In this document: piece by piece, positions 25,734 through 34,018 of the stretch | How positions within the stretch are numbered: position 1 is the stretch's first letter | Layout of the letters: every line of letters begins with the position of its first letter | NCBI GenBank assembly: GCA_003994795.1 | Contig: AP018269.1 | Location: forward strand, 1,615,346-1,679,345 | Direction of reading: 5' to 3' | Length of the DNA: 64,000 nt | From: Cylindrospermum sp. NIES-4074 | GTDB lineage: Bacteria > Cyanobacteriota > Cyanobacteriia > Cyanobacteriales > Nostocaceae | Notes under the pieces: model-generated | The model's database searches: none | The model's input: the letters and a program-made list of their open reading frames with translations, nothing else | What the model was told of the DNA's origin: nothing | Program-made: the position numbers and the translations under genes

Positions 25734-27548
25734 ATGTCAACAATAGATTTGCATACCATATTTGAGCAAGCACGCAAGCAAGGCTTTAATCCTTTCAACC
25801 TGAAATCAGTCATAACAGCTAACGAGGTTTGGGGTGAAGTTATAACTAATTTACCCAGCCTGAATCAACATATCGATGAAAGAGTATTTGATGCAATTTT
25901 AGAGGTTCGCAAAAAGTATTCCAACAAGATTGGAATTGCTATAAAAGGTGATAGGGGTACAGGTAAAAGCCATGTCATTCATAGGATATGGAAGACCATC
26001 GCACAAGCCGGAGGATCTATCTTTGCTTACATAGGCCCTTGCGCTAATCCCAAACGCATCAACTCTCATGTACGTTTTTATCTAGCGGATAGTTTCAACC
26101 ATCAAGATATTCAAGGTGTAACGCAATGGCAGAAACTTGCAGCCTCAGCAATTACCACATTAAAAGGTACAGAGTTTGAGGATAAATATCGTCCATACAT
26201 AGAAAGATGCGATTCTCCTAATGAACTCAGGAAATATATCGTTGCGAATCAAACTAAAGATACGCTAGTAGATTTTTTTGATGAATTAGTTGAAGCAATA
26301 TTAGAAAATCAATCTGGAATTGATTTTTATTTTTTGAGAGCGCAATTATTTCTGCTCTTGAAAACTGTTAAATCTGCTCAAATTGCCTTTGCTTGGATTA
26401 AAGGTGAAGATCATCCTGAAATAAAAAAGCTAGGGTTGCCAGAATTTTCACTTGAGCAACAAGAAGACAAATCTATCTGGATTATTCAACAGATATGTAA
26501 ACTTGCTGAAATAGCATCATTACCTGTGCTAATTTGCTTTGATGAGCTAGATAGCGCTGGAACCGATAGTGATTCTGGAGATAGTCCTGCTGAAACTATT
26601 GCTAAGTGCATTGATCAAATTTACTTTCAATGCAGCAATGTAGTTATTATTTGTTGCGTCATCAGCGATACATGGCGAGAAATTGAGCAGATGGGAAGTG
26701 GTATTCCAGATCGGGTTGGGCAAAGGGCAGTTACTGCCAAGCCACCGACTGCGGAACAAATGATAGAGCTTGTTAAACTGAGGTTAGATTGGTTCTATAA
26801 GAATAATAATCTTAATTCTCATGACTATCCTGATTTATATCCTTTTGAGGAAAGCAAAATTAGGAATGTTGCAAGTCAATCTGCTGGTGCGCGTGCCCTA
26901 ATGAAATGGTGTGCTGAAGAGTTTGAAAAGGGCATAATTCCTCCAGATAAACCTGAACATAAAAAAAGGAAAGAGTTTTTGGAAAAATATAACGAATTAC
27001 TGACAAACCAAATTGATATTCCAATCAAAGATGATGACAGGTTAGCAGCAATCATCACTTGTGCCATGAAAATGATTCCTGATGGAGGTACAGCAAATGT
27101 AGTCGTTACTAAAGTTGAAAAAATTTCTCATGCGTCACACGATTTACATTTAACTGTTTCCGGCTACGACTCCCTATATCAGAGAAATGTCAAGATTGGA
27201 ATTAGAGTATCTGAAGCTACAAATGCTAAGACGTTTAATGCAGTAATGGGAAGACTACTAGACTATAAAAAACATGGAATTACCCGTGGATGTCTAGTAC
27301 GTTCTACTTCTGTACCCAAAAATTGGAAAGTTGGAAATCAACTTAAAGATGAACTTGAAAAGCAAAAATCAGGCGAAGTAGTTGTTCTGAAGAAGGATGA
27401 GATTAGACCTTTAGTAGCTATTGAGACAATCTATGATCAGGCTGAAAACTATGGTTTTACTAGAGAGGAAATAACTAACTTTGTTAAAGAATTAAGTCTG
27501 GCTGGTGATAATCCATTAATTTGTGAAATTCTGAGTGCGCCAGTGTAA
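25734..27548 (+). CDS. Operon gene 2: P-loop (AAA/ORC-like) ATPase
   Basis: A protein of 604 residues. Walker A is KGDRGTGKSHVIHRIW (residues ~71-86); Walker B is LPVLICFDELDSAG (~263-276) with the DE pair. A sensor-1-like strand follows (NVVIICCVISDTW, ~302-314), then possible arginine fingers (PDRVGQRA) and a sensor-2-like helix (GARALMKWCAEEF, ~385-397). The C-terminal ~165 residues form a separate domain (VKIGIRVSEATNAKTF, HGITRGCLVRST) of unknown type. This is an AAA+/ORC-CDC6-like layout, expected to act on DNA or remodel a partner. Its stop is 1 bp before the start of the nuclease gene, so translation is likely coupled. Confidence 0.85.
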   Translation: MSTIDLHTIFEQARKQGFNPFNLKSVITANEVWGEVITNLPSLNQHIDERVFDAILEVRKKYSNKIGIAIKGDRGTGKSHVIHRIWKTIAQAGGSIFAYIGPCANPKRINSHVRFYLADSFNHQDIQGVTQWQKLAASAITTLKGTEFEDKYRPYIERCDSPNELRKYIVANQTKDTLVDFFDELVEAILENQSGIDFYFLRAQLFLLLKTVKSAQIAFAWIKGEDHPEIKKLGLPEFSLEQQEDKSIWIIQQICKLAEIASLPVLICFDELDSAGTDSDSGDSPAETIAKCIDQIYFQCSNVVIICCVISDTWREIEQMGSGIPDRVGQRAVTAKPPTAEQMIELVKLRLDWFYKNNNLNSHDYPDLYPFEESKIRNVASQSAGARALMKWCAEEFEKGIIPPDKPEHKKRKEFLEKYNELLTNQIDIPIKDDDRLAAIITCAMKMIPDGGTANVVVTKVEKISHASHDLHLTVSGYDSLYQRNVKIGIRVSEATNAKTFNAVMGRLLDYKKHGITRGCLVRSTSVPKNWKVGNQLKDELEKQKSGEVVVLKKDEIRPLVAIETIYDQAENYGFTREEITNFVKELSLAGDNPLICEILSAPV

Positions 27549-27549
27549 T

Positions 27550-29010
27550 ATGAGTATTAAGATAAATAACGGAATTCAACTGCCAGCTTTTGATGTGGAA
27601 ATGCTGAGTTTGGGTAGATTAATTGCAGTACCCTTCAATCAGTCTTACAAAGAAGGCAAAGTATTTTGGCTATATCCTAGTCAAAAGCTGCCGTATAACC
27701 TCACTTTAGAGCAATATTATCAGCTTGAGTATTTAACAAAGGCTGATAGTTCATTTCGTAATTTCACAACATACCCGATTCATCTTAAAGCTTGGGCACG
27801 TTGTGAACGTCAGTGGCGAATTAATTCTGAACAAAAGCATCTCTTACCTAAGATTGCACAATCAACAATTTGGAACTTAACTGCTTTAGAACATATTTTT
27901 GAACAGTACCAAGTTCTTAAGTTGTTGATTGTAAGAGTTTATCGTCTGTCTAGTTCTTGCATAGTTAACGTACCAGTTAAGCCAGGCGAGTTTTACTGGC
28001 CTCAATCTGAAGACTTGAGAAGTATGGGAGATGAAAGCAACACCCCTGTAGTTTCCGAGGCTAGTTTTAATCAACGTAAAACTCTATTCTTGTCTGGAAA
28101 AACATATCCATATAGAGAGATAGAAACTTTACAATTTCAATGCGGGCAGATTTTAGAGAAAAACCCAGCCGCACAGCAACTAGACAACGACATCAAAATA
28201 TTTCTCGGTTGGAGTAGTGAGCAGACATCCAATATACTAGATTCAGACATAGCTTGGATTAAGACAATTGCTGAAATTGGCAACTCCAGCGACGGACATA
28301 CATTTGAAAAATTAGTGCGTCGAGGATTGCTTAAATTAGGCTTTACAGGTTCCGGCTTAAATCCAGAAGCCACTGGTGGCGCTGGCGGAATGGATTTTTA
28401 TACTGAAACACCTTACCCAATAGTGGGAGAGTGCAAAGCAACCAAAAGTGAAAAAGTTCCTGATGGTACACCTGCACAGTTGCTAAGAATAGGCATAACC
28501 CGTTTGGGTAAAATTCAATATGAAAATGCAATAAAATTAATTGTCGCCGCTGGAGAACTAAATCGTTTCGCTTTGAGTACAGCTACCGAACATCAAATGA
28601 ACGTAATTAGCCCCGAAACCCTGCAAAAACTCGTTGAACTGCAAACACAATACAAAAACTCAGTCAACTTGCTAGAACTCAAGCAGTGCTTACAACAAGT
28701 TCCCTTTGGTTTAGCTGATGATAAGGTTAACAGCTACATTGCAAAGGTTGAACAAGATATCAAATTGCGATCGCACATTATCCAAGTTTTGAAAAATTAC
28801 CTTGAACTTGCCAAACTTGAACGTGCAGGAGTCGAAGCGCTTCATGCAGCATATATCACTTCCCATCCCCCGCAACCCTTGAACTCTATAGAACTGCGCG
28901 AAATTCTGATAGAACTTTCCTCACCCTTGACAGGTTATGTCGGACGAATAAAAGGAGAGGATTGGAGACGCGATCGATTTTACTACCTGCGCGACTTACC
29001 AATAAACTAA
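27550..29010 (+). CDS. Operon gene 3: PD-(D/E)XK-type nuclease-domain protein
   Basis: A protein of 486 residues from ATG 27550, one base after the ATPase stop. The N-terminal ~235 residues are not recognised. Residues ~248-297 carry a restriction-endonuclease-like signature: HTFEKLVRRGLLKLGF (Glu ~253), GGAGGMDF (Asp ~282) and PIVGECKATKS (E294-x-K296). A helical region follows, and the C-terminus ends DWRRDRFYYLRDLPIN. The E...D...ExK order fits metal-dependent DNA cleavage of the Mrr/PD-(D/E)XK superfamily. With the ATPase and winged-helix gene it suggests an ATP-powered DNA-targeting complex, probably defence. Specificity is unknown. Confidence 0.8.
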   Translation: MSIKINNGIQLPAFDVEMLSLGRLIAVPFNQSYKEGKVFWLYPSQKLPYNLTLEQYYQLEYLTKADSSFRNFTTYPIHLKAWARCERQWRINSEQKHLLPKIAQSTIWNLTALEHIFEQYQVLKLLIVRVYRLSSSCIVNVPVKPGEFYWPQSEDLRSMGDESNTPVVSEASFNQRKTLFLSGKTYPYREIETLQFQCGQILEKNPAAQQLDNDIKIFLGWSSEQTSNILDSDIAWIKTIAEIGNSSDGHTFEKLVRRGLLKLGFTGSGLNPEATGGAGGMDFYTETPYPIVGECKATKSEKVPDGTPAQLLRIGITRLGKIQYENAIKLIVAAGELNRFALSTATEHQMNVISPETLQKLVELQTQYKNSVNLLELKQCLQQVPFGLADDKVNSYIAKVEQDIKLRSHIIQVLKNYLELAKLERAGVEALHAAYITSHPPQPLNSIELREILIELSSPLTGYVGRIKGEDWRRDRFYYLRDLPIN

Positions 29011-29086
29011 AAATAACTCTTTCCTCTCTTCCTTTCTTTCTTACCTTAGCGCTCTTTGCGTCCTTTGCGGTTCGTTTCCAAAAAAC

Positions 29087-29449
29087 TCATCCCAAAGTCA
29101 AAATACCCGCTTGAAAATTCACCACCAAAGGCAAAAACTTCAACCATTCCGAACCCAACAAAATCTCTGTAATTTTATTCCCTGCAAATACTGGAATTTC
29201 ATACTCTTGTCCATCCAATATCACCTTACCTAAATACAAATCAAATATTTTTTCTCCCTGTGCTGTAATCAGTTCTTGCTCACGAACAAATTGTCAGTCT
29301 AGAACATCTAAATCTTGTTTGTTAATAGCCATAAAGCCTGTAAAGCCAGTATCTAACATTATCTCCACAGGCAAATTTAATCCATCACTAGTAATCAATT
29401 CAACCTCAAAAAATAGCTGTCCCTCATCACCAAAATAACCCTGTATCAT
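29087..29449 (-). pseudogene. Retropepsin-like aspartic protease, broken by an in-frame TGA
   Basis: Reading from ATG 29449 gives MIQGYFGDEGQLFFEVELIT, then VEIMLDTGFTGFMAINKQD (the DTG active-site motif of clan-AA proteases). After a TGA at 29294-29296 the same frame continues with QFVREQELITAQGEKIF, DLYLGKVILDGQEYEIPVF and ILLGSEWLKFLPLVVNF to a stop at 29087. The TGA sits where homologues usually have Trp, so TGG to TGA is the simplest change. The ATG overlaps the stop of the upstream gene (ATGA at 29446-29449), suggesting the two were translationally coupled. Intact length would be 120 residues. Confidence 0.75.
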
Positions 29450-29763
29450 ATTCTGCCAGTGGCTCCAGTCTCATTTAGACGAAATGCACAATGTACAGCA
29501 TTTGGGTGTTTCTCTCGTGCTTTCTGACTAGCTACTTCAATGTTTTTATCAATAAAATAATCACCGCTATCTGGCTCCACTGCAATATACCAGCCATAGT
29601 GATTCTCGATATATTCAGGAAGCACACGCTCAAAAATTGCCCGACAACGTTTATGAAAAACTTCTCTTTCAGCTTCACTTTTAGCCAGTTCTTCCGGTGA
29701 TAAAGTGCGTTCTGGGAAAATTCGACCTCTACGTGTTGATGACTTTGGTGTTGATTGAGTCAT
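29446..29763 (-). CDS. Conserved small protein, paralogue A (GWYIAVEPDSGDYF type)
   Basis: A protein of 105 residues. The basic N-terminus (TRRGRIFPERTLSPEELAK) leads to a helical segment and then the conserved block NHYGWYIAVEPDSGDYFIDK, ending FRLNETGATGRI. Its neighbour at 29810-30127 is a clear paralogue, with identical ends. In cyanobacteria such proteins commonly sit next to a retropepsin-like protease gene, as here, with ATGA stop/start overlap. I do not know the function; a toxin-antitoxin-like or protease-adaptor pairing is possible. Confidence 0.75.
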   Translation of the reverse strand: MTQSTPKSSTRRGRIFPERTLSPEELAKSEAEREVFHKRCRAIFERVLPEYIENHYGWYIAVEPDSGDYFIDKNIEVASQKAREKHPNAVHCAFRLNETGATGRI

Positions 29764-29809
29764 AACTATTAACCTAACTGTAACTATTAGTTTAACTTAA
29801 AATACTCTT

Positions 29810-30127
29810 TTATATTCTGCCAGTTGCTCCAGTTTCATTCAAGCAAAAAACACAGTGATCACTATTTGGGTATTGCTCACGGGCTTTTTTATGTGCAACT
29901 TCTTTATCTTTATCAATCAAGTAATCGCCACTATTTAGCTCAATAGCAATATACCAACCATAATGTTCTTTAATCAACTCAGGGCGTACACGCTCAAAAA
30001 TTGCCCGATAACGCTGATATTGTGCTTCATTTTCGGCTTTGCGCCTAGCTAGCTCCTCTGCTGATAAAGTGCGTTCTGGGAAAATTCGACCTCTACGAGT
30101 TGGTGATTTTGGTGTTAGTTGAGTCAT
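29810..30127 (-). CDS. Conserved small protein, paralogue B
   Basis: A protein of 105 residues, same architecture as 29446-29763 (TRRGRIFPERTLSAEELAR at the N-terminus; EHYGWYIAIELNSGDYLIDK centrally; FCLNETGATGRI at the end). It is upstream of paralogue A on the same strand with a 46-bp gap. There is no protease gene directly behind this copy, so the duplication involved only this gene or the second protease was lost. Function unknown. Confidence 0.72.
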   Translation of the reverse strand: MTQLTPKSPTRRGRIFPERTLSAEELARRKAENEAQYQRYRAIFERVRPELIKEHYGWYIAIELNSGDYLIDKDKEVAHKKAREQYPNSDHCVFCLNETGATGRI

Positions 30128-30210
30128 AATTATTAACCTAATTCTAACTACTAGTTTAACTAATAGCGCTTATTGGTTGCATAAGCTTTCGGCATTTAAT
30201 TTGCATTAAT

Positions 30211-30320
30211 TGGGCGGGCAAGATGCCCACCCCACAAGATTTTTAGTTAATTTGATTAAGCAAAATAGATGTGGTTTAGCTTACAATATCGGTAGGGACA
30301 CAGCATTGCTGTGTCCCTAC
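30211..30320. repeat. Palindromic repeats in the spacer behind pgi
   Basis: GGGCGGGCAAGATGCCCACCCC lies at about 30211-30231, and a perfect palindrome GTAGGGACACAGC-ATT-GCTGTGTCCCTAC at 30292-30320. Neither lies in a reading frame; both look like members of dispersed hairpin families. Confidence 0.6.
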
Positions 30321-30350
30321 GAATTTATGTTGATTCATGGGTAAAAATCA

Positions 30351-30383
30351 AGATACCCGACTTGTTTAAGAAGTCGGGTATCT
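30351..30383 (-). terminator. Terminator hairpin of pgi
   Basis: Perfect 13-bp stem AGATACCCGACTT (30351-30363) / AAGTCGGGTATCT (30371-30383) with a 7-nt loop, 40 bp after the pgi stop. On the minus strand it is followed by TTGATTTTT, a modest T-run. Confidence 0.65.
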
Positions 30384-30423
30384 GAAGCCATTCGATTTTC
30401 ACAAATCAAATAGGATTGTTCTA

Positions 30424-32010
30424 TTAATTAATAGAAACTGTCAAACTGCTGGGTTGCGCTAAATTACCTGTTAGCACAACACCGCGATGATTGGCGTGCA
30501 GATGACGCAGAATTTTGTAAATTGCTTCAATTTTGTCAGATGCGCCTGCTTTATCAGCCAGTTCAGTAATAGAAATTGCTGTCTTTTCTTTTTGCAGAAC
30601 TTCCACTACACGTTTTTGCAAATCGATAATCACAGCGGCGGCTTTTTTACCAGCTTCTACCCCTGGTTGATGGTAAGCGTTGACGTTAATTAAGCTAGCA
30701 TATAGACCAACAGCCCGCTCATACAACGCAATTAAAGCGCCAACAGTCCGAGAATTAACTTGGGGAATAGTGACTGTAATCGAATCACGTTGATTTTCAT
30801 ACAGCGCTTCGCGAGTACCCAAGAGAAAACCGGAAAGATAATCGCCTGCTGTCACACCTGGATCAATTTCTGGGGATGGCCCTTGACGATCTTCTAAAAC
30901 TTCAATCAAGGTTGCAAAGAAATTCGGCACACCTTCGCGCAATTGCTGGACGTAGGCGTGTTGATCTGTTGAGCCTTTGTTACCATAAACGGCGATGCCT
31001 TGATGGACAATTTGGCCGTCTAAGTCTTTTTCTTTGCCCAAAGATTCCATTACCAGTTGTTGCAAGTAACGGCTGAACAACAATAAGCTGTCTTTGTATG
31101 GTAGGACAACCATGTCTTTTTCGCCTTTGCCATTGCCAGAGTAATACCAAGCCAAGGCTAATAAAGCGGCTGGGTTATTTTTTACATCTGGGAGGCGGGT
31201 GGCGTCATCCATTTCTTTTGCACCATCGAGCATGGCACGGACATCAATGCCTTGTAATGCCGCTGGTACTAGCCCCACAGAGGACATTTCCGAGGTGCGT
31301 CCTCCCACCCAGTCATACATGGGGAACGTGGCCAGCCAGCCTTCAGATTTTGCCACTTTATCCAGGTTGCTATTCAAGCTTGTAATAGCGATCGCATATT
31401 TGGCAAAGTCTAAGTTTTGTCCAGCATAAGCTTTTTTGACTTCAATCATGCCGTTGCGGGGTTCTGGCGTTCCTCCAGATTTGGAAGTCACCAAAACCAA
31501 GGTGCTGGAGAGGTTGTTTCGCAGATGGGTGAGAGTGCGATCTATACCAGCAGGATCGGTATTGTCGATAAAGTGTATTTTCAGGGGCGGGAAATCAGGG
31601 GACAGCGCTTCAGCGACGAATTGGGGGCCGAGGGCGGAACCACCAATCCCAATGGAGATTACATCAGTGAAGCGACTGGCTCTGGGAGGATGAATAGCAC
31701 CTGTTTGGACTTTTTCGGCAAAGGATTCGATTTGCTCTATGGTTTGGACAATTTCTTGTGTTAGTTCGGGAGTGGGGGCTAAATCCGGATTCCGCAACCA
31801 GTAGTGTCCTACCATGCGATTTTCATCAGGATTGGCGATCGCACCTTTCTCCAGTTCTGCCATATCCGCAAACGCCTTGTCAAACTTCGGCCGCAACGAC
31901 TCCACAAAGGCGTCATTAAACCGCATCCGACTCACGTCTAGGTACAGTCCCAATCCCTCGTGGAAATATAACCAGTCTTGGTATCGTTGCCAAAGTGCCC
32001 TAGCATCCAT
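30424..32010 (-). CDS. pgi: Glucose-6-phosphate isomerase
   Basis: Interconverts glucose-6-P and fructose-6-P, central to glycogen turnover and the oxidative pentose phosphate pathway. 528 residues. Landmarks: [40 protein letters not shown] (phosphate-binding loop), [18 protein letters not shown] and [15 protein letters not shown] with catalytic Glu/His positions. ATG at 32010 ([16 protein letters not shown]) matches cyanobacterial homologues. Followed by a strong hairpin at 30351-30383. Confidence 0.96.
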   Translation of the reverse strand: MDARALWQRYQDWLYFHEGLGLYLDVSRMRFNDAFVESLRPKFDKAFADMAELEKGAIANPDENRMVGHYWLRNPDLAPTPELTQEIVQTIEQIESFAEKVQTGAIHPPRASRFTDVISIGIGGSALGPQFVAEALSPDFPPLKIHFIDNTDPAGIDRTLTHLRNNLSSTLVLVTSKSGGTPEPRNGMIEVKKAYAGQNLDFAKYAIAITSLNSNLDKVAKSEGWLATFPMYDWVGGRTSEMSSVGLVPAALQGIDVRAMLDGAKEMDDATRLPDVKNNPAALLALAWYYSGNGKGEKDMVVLPYKDSLLLFSRYLQQLVMESLGKEKDLDGQIVHQGIAVYGNKGSTDQHAYVQQLREGVPNFFATLIEVLEDRQGPSPEIDPGVTAGDYLSGFLLGTREALYENQRDSITVTIPQVNSRTVGALIALYERAVGLYASLINVNAYHQPGVEAGKKAAAVIIDLQKRVVEVLQKEKTAISITELADKAGASDKIEAIYKILRHLHANHRGVVLTGNLAQPSSLTVSIN

Positions 32011-32115
32011 AGGGATATCTCAAGATAAAGTGTTTGTCAAAAACCAGTTTAATGTAAGGCTCTGGCGATCCCTGCTTTGTCTTATACAGTTTTAAGTGTT
32101 GGAAAAATCCTCACC

Positions 32116-32373
32116 CTAGACATCTGGCATAGGGATGACACGCAAGAATTTGACGATTTCACCCCTAATTTCTATGCCTATAAGATAATTATCTATGGTA
32201 AAGCGATAAAAAATACCTGCATTATCCAGCTGTCTTAACTCTGGGAGGTAATGTAGCTGCCACTTATCAGCAAATTCCGTAAACACAAAACTATACACCC
32301 GCTCGTAGGCTACGGGTTCTAAACTCTTCAGGTCTAGTAAAAAAGACCTAGCATAGCGCACTTCCAGATTCAC
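32116..32373 (-). CDS. RelE/ParE-type toxin
   Basis: An 85-residue protein of the type II toxin RelE/ParE fold, which normally cleaves ribosome-bound mRNA or poisons gyrase. Supporting features: EVRYARSFLLDLKSLEP at the N-terminus, the basic/aromatic core (HYLPELRQLDNAGIFYRFTI) and C-terminal GEIVKFLRVIPMPD. A small gene encoding a candidate antitoxin lies 60 bp upstream on the same strand. Activity of this copy cannot be judged from sequence alone. Confidence 0.75.
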   Translation of the reverse strand: MNLEVRYARSFLLDLKSLEPVAYERVYSFVFTEFADKWQLHYLPELRQLDNAGIFYRFTIDNYLIGIEIRGEIVKFLRVIPMPDV

Positions 32374-32433
32374 TCTTGCTTACCTTAACCCATACTTAAG
32401 TGCTACTGGCAGCAGATCGATAGCATATCCGAT

Positions 32434-32631
32434 TTATAAAAACATTAACAACCGTAGAGCCTCTTCATGAGTTAAGATGTCCCACGGTTGCTGCGATCGC
32501 TTGACTTCTTCTATGGCTTTGAGCATATAAAAGTCAGAATGCAGTCCTTGGACAACGCTCCAAACGTTTTGCAAATCTTCATCAGCTAACTGCTCGATTA
32601 AGTGATGCATTCTAATTCGCAGTAAGTTCAT
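32434..32631 (-). CDS. Probable antitoxin of the RelE-type pair
   Basis: About 65 residues from ATG 32631 (MNLLRIRMHHLIEQLADEDL); an in-frame extension reaches 32661. A helical protein with LADEDLQNVWSVVQGLHSDF and EALRLLMFL at the end, similar in outline to cyanobacterial antitoxins that regulate their own operon. It lies directly upstream of the RelE-like toxin on the same strand (60-bp gap), the usual order. Family assignment is by context more than by motif. Confidence 0.6.
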   Translation of the reverse strand: MNLLRIRMHHLIEQLADEDLQNVWSVVQGLHSDFYMLKAIEEVKRSQQPWDILTHEEALRLLMFL

Positions 32632-32752
32632 ATCAATTACAGTCCATAATCTAACAACCATAGTTTTCCCAAAACTTAGCTATGCTTAACTGCAACACAG
32701 CACTTTTCCCAAGCTACACTACTGTTGGGCAAAAGGGCAGGGGGTGGGGGAG

Positions 32753-32805
32753 CAGGAGGGGTGTAGGGTGTAGGGTGTGGGGTGTGGGGTGTGGGGGGAG
32801 CACTT
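32753..32805. repeat. GGGTGTA/GGGGTGT simple repeat
   Basis: G-rich tandem units (GGTGTAGGGTGT, GGGGTGTGGGGTGT) upstream of livM-like gene; same family as 20073-20201. The 223-bp spacer holds nothing else recognisable. Confidence 0.65.
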
Positions 32806-32884
32806 GTGCAGGGGAGTAGGGGGAGAAATTAATTGGTTGATTTTGTTCGGAGGTTTATTTAAGTGATTTTACGTATTAAATGTT

Positions 32885-34018
32885 ATGGTTGAATATCTTA
32901 TTTTTTTAGCAATTTCTACGGCAACTTATGCTTTGTTTGGGCTAGGACTCAACTTACAGTGGGGTTTTACGGGGCTGATTAACTTTGGTCATGTGGCTTT
33001 TTTGACCTTAGGAGCATACACCGCAGTCTTGTTAAGTTTAAAGGGTTTCCCTTTACTGCTATCAGCATTAGTGGGGGCCATAGTCGCAGCTTTGTTGGGT
33101 TTGATAATTGGTTTTGTGACTCTGCGCTTGCGGGAAGATTATCTGTCAATTGTTACCATCAGCGTTGGGGAAATAATTCGTTTGGTGATTAATAACCAGG
33201 AGTTACCCGTAGGTGATACCTGGGTGCAAGGGTCTTTTGGTGTACAAAGTTATCCTCTGCCCTTATCCACAGAACCCAATTTGCTTTTGCGACTGCTGAT
33301 GATAGGGTTACTAACCTTATTAATCTTTGTAACTTACTTTTACTTGTGGCGCTGGGTTCGCACTGCTCAACGATTTCTGAATACAGATTCAGCTAAAATG
33401 AACAGCAGGTCAGAATTTACCTCGCGCCTGTTCGTGAGTATTTTTCTCGGATTGTTAGCAGGGGCGATTTATCTTTCTGGGGTAATCACTCTGTATAACT
33501 ACAACCCCAAAGCAGGTTTGATGGTGTTGTCGCTGGTGGTTTTAGCATTTGTATTTTGGCGTTTGGAAGTTTTAGTGCGATCGCCTTGGGGTAGAATCCT
33601 TAAAGCCATCCGCGAAGATGAAGAAGTCCCCAAGGCAATGGGAAAAAATGTCTTTTGGTATAAAGTACAATCTTTAATGTTGGGCGGTGCGATCGCCGGA
33701 ATTGCCGGGGCTTTCTACGCATGGCAACTCAGCGCCATTTACCCAGACAAAACTTTTGAACCCCAGGTGACTTTTGACGCTTGGATTTTAGTTATTTTAG
33801 GTGGTTCTGGCAATAATATTGGTACCATCTTAGGTGCAGTGATTTTCTTTGCTTACGATGTCATCACCAAGGAAGTCCTACCGCGAATTGTTCCCCTTGA
33901 TGCAGATCGTCTCAGTGCATTCCGGATTATGGTCATCGGTCTAATTTTAATGGTGCTGATGATTTGGCGTCCTCAAGGTATCTTAGGGAAAAAGGAGGAA
34001 CTCACCCTTGGTAAATAA
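32885..34018 (+). CDS. Branched-chain amino-acid ABC transporter permease (LivM/NatD-like)
   Basis: Inner-membrane permease of a branched-chain or neutral amino-acid ABC transporter, 377 residues with ~9 helices. Typical LivM stretches: LGLNLQWGFTGLINFGHVAF, TLRLREDYLSIVTISVGEII and the EAA-like loop SPWGRILKAIREDEEVPKAM, followed by GGAIAGIAGAFYAW. A ~35-residue insertion (RTAQRFLNTDSAKM) between helices lengthens it relative to E. coli LivM. It overlaps the ATPase gene by 11 nt. In Anabaena the related Nat permeases serve neutral amino-acid uptake and recapture from heterocysts; that role is inferred here. Confidence 0.9.
   Translation: MVEYLIFLAISTATYALFGLGLNLQWGFTGLINFGHVAFLTLGAYTAVLLSLKGFPLLLSALVGAIVAALLGLIIGFVTLRLREDYLSIVTISVGEIIRLVINNQELPVGDTWVQGSFGVQSYPLPLSTEPNLLLRLLMIGLLTLLIFVTYFYLWRWVRTAQRFLNTDSAKMNSRSEFTSRLFVSIFLGLLAGAIYLSGVITLYNYNPKAGLMVLSLVVLAFVFWRLEVLVRSPWGRILKAIREDEEVPKAMGKNVFWYKVQSLMLGGAIAGIAGAFYAWQLSAIYPDKTFEPQVTFDAWILVILGGSGNNIGTILGAVIFFAYDVITKEVLPRIVPLDADRLSAFRIMVIGLILMVLMIWRPQGILGKKEELTLGK

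Noticed and set aside
29294-29296. Selenocysteine codon in the aspartic-protease frame
   Set aside because: The TGA lies where Trp is expected in the family, outside the active site, and no selenocysteine insertion hairpin or sel gene is visible. A nonsense mutation is simpler.
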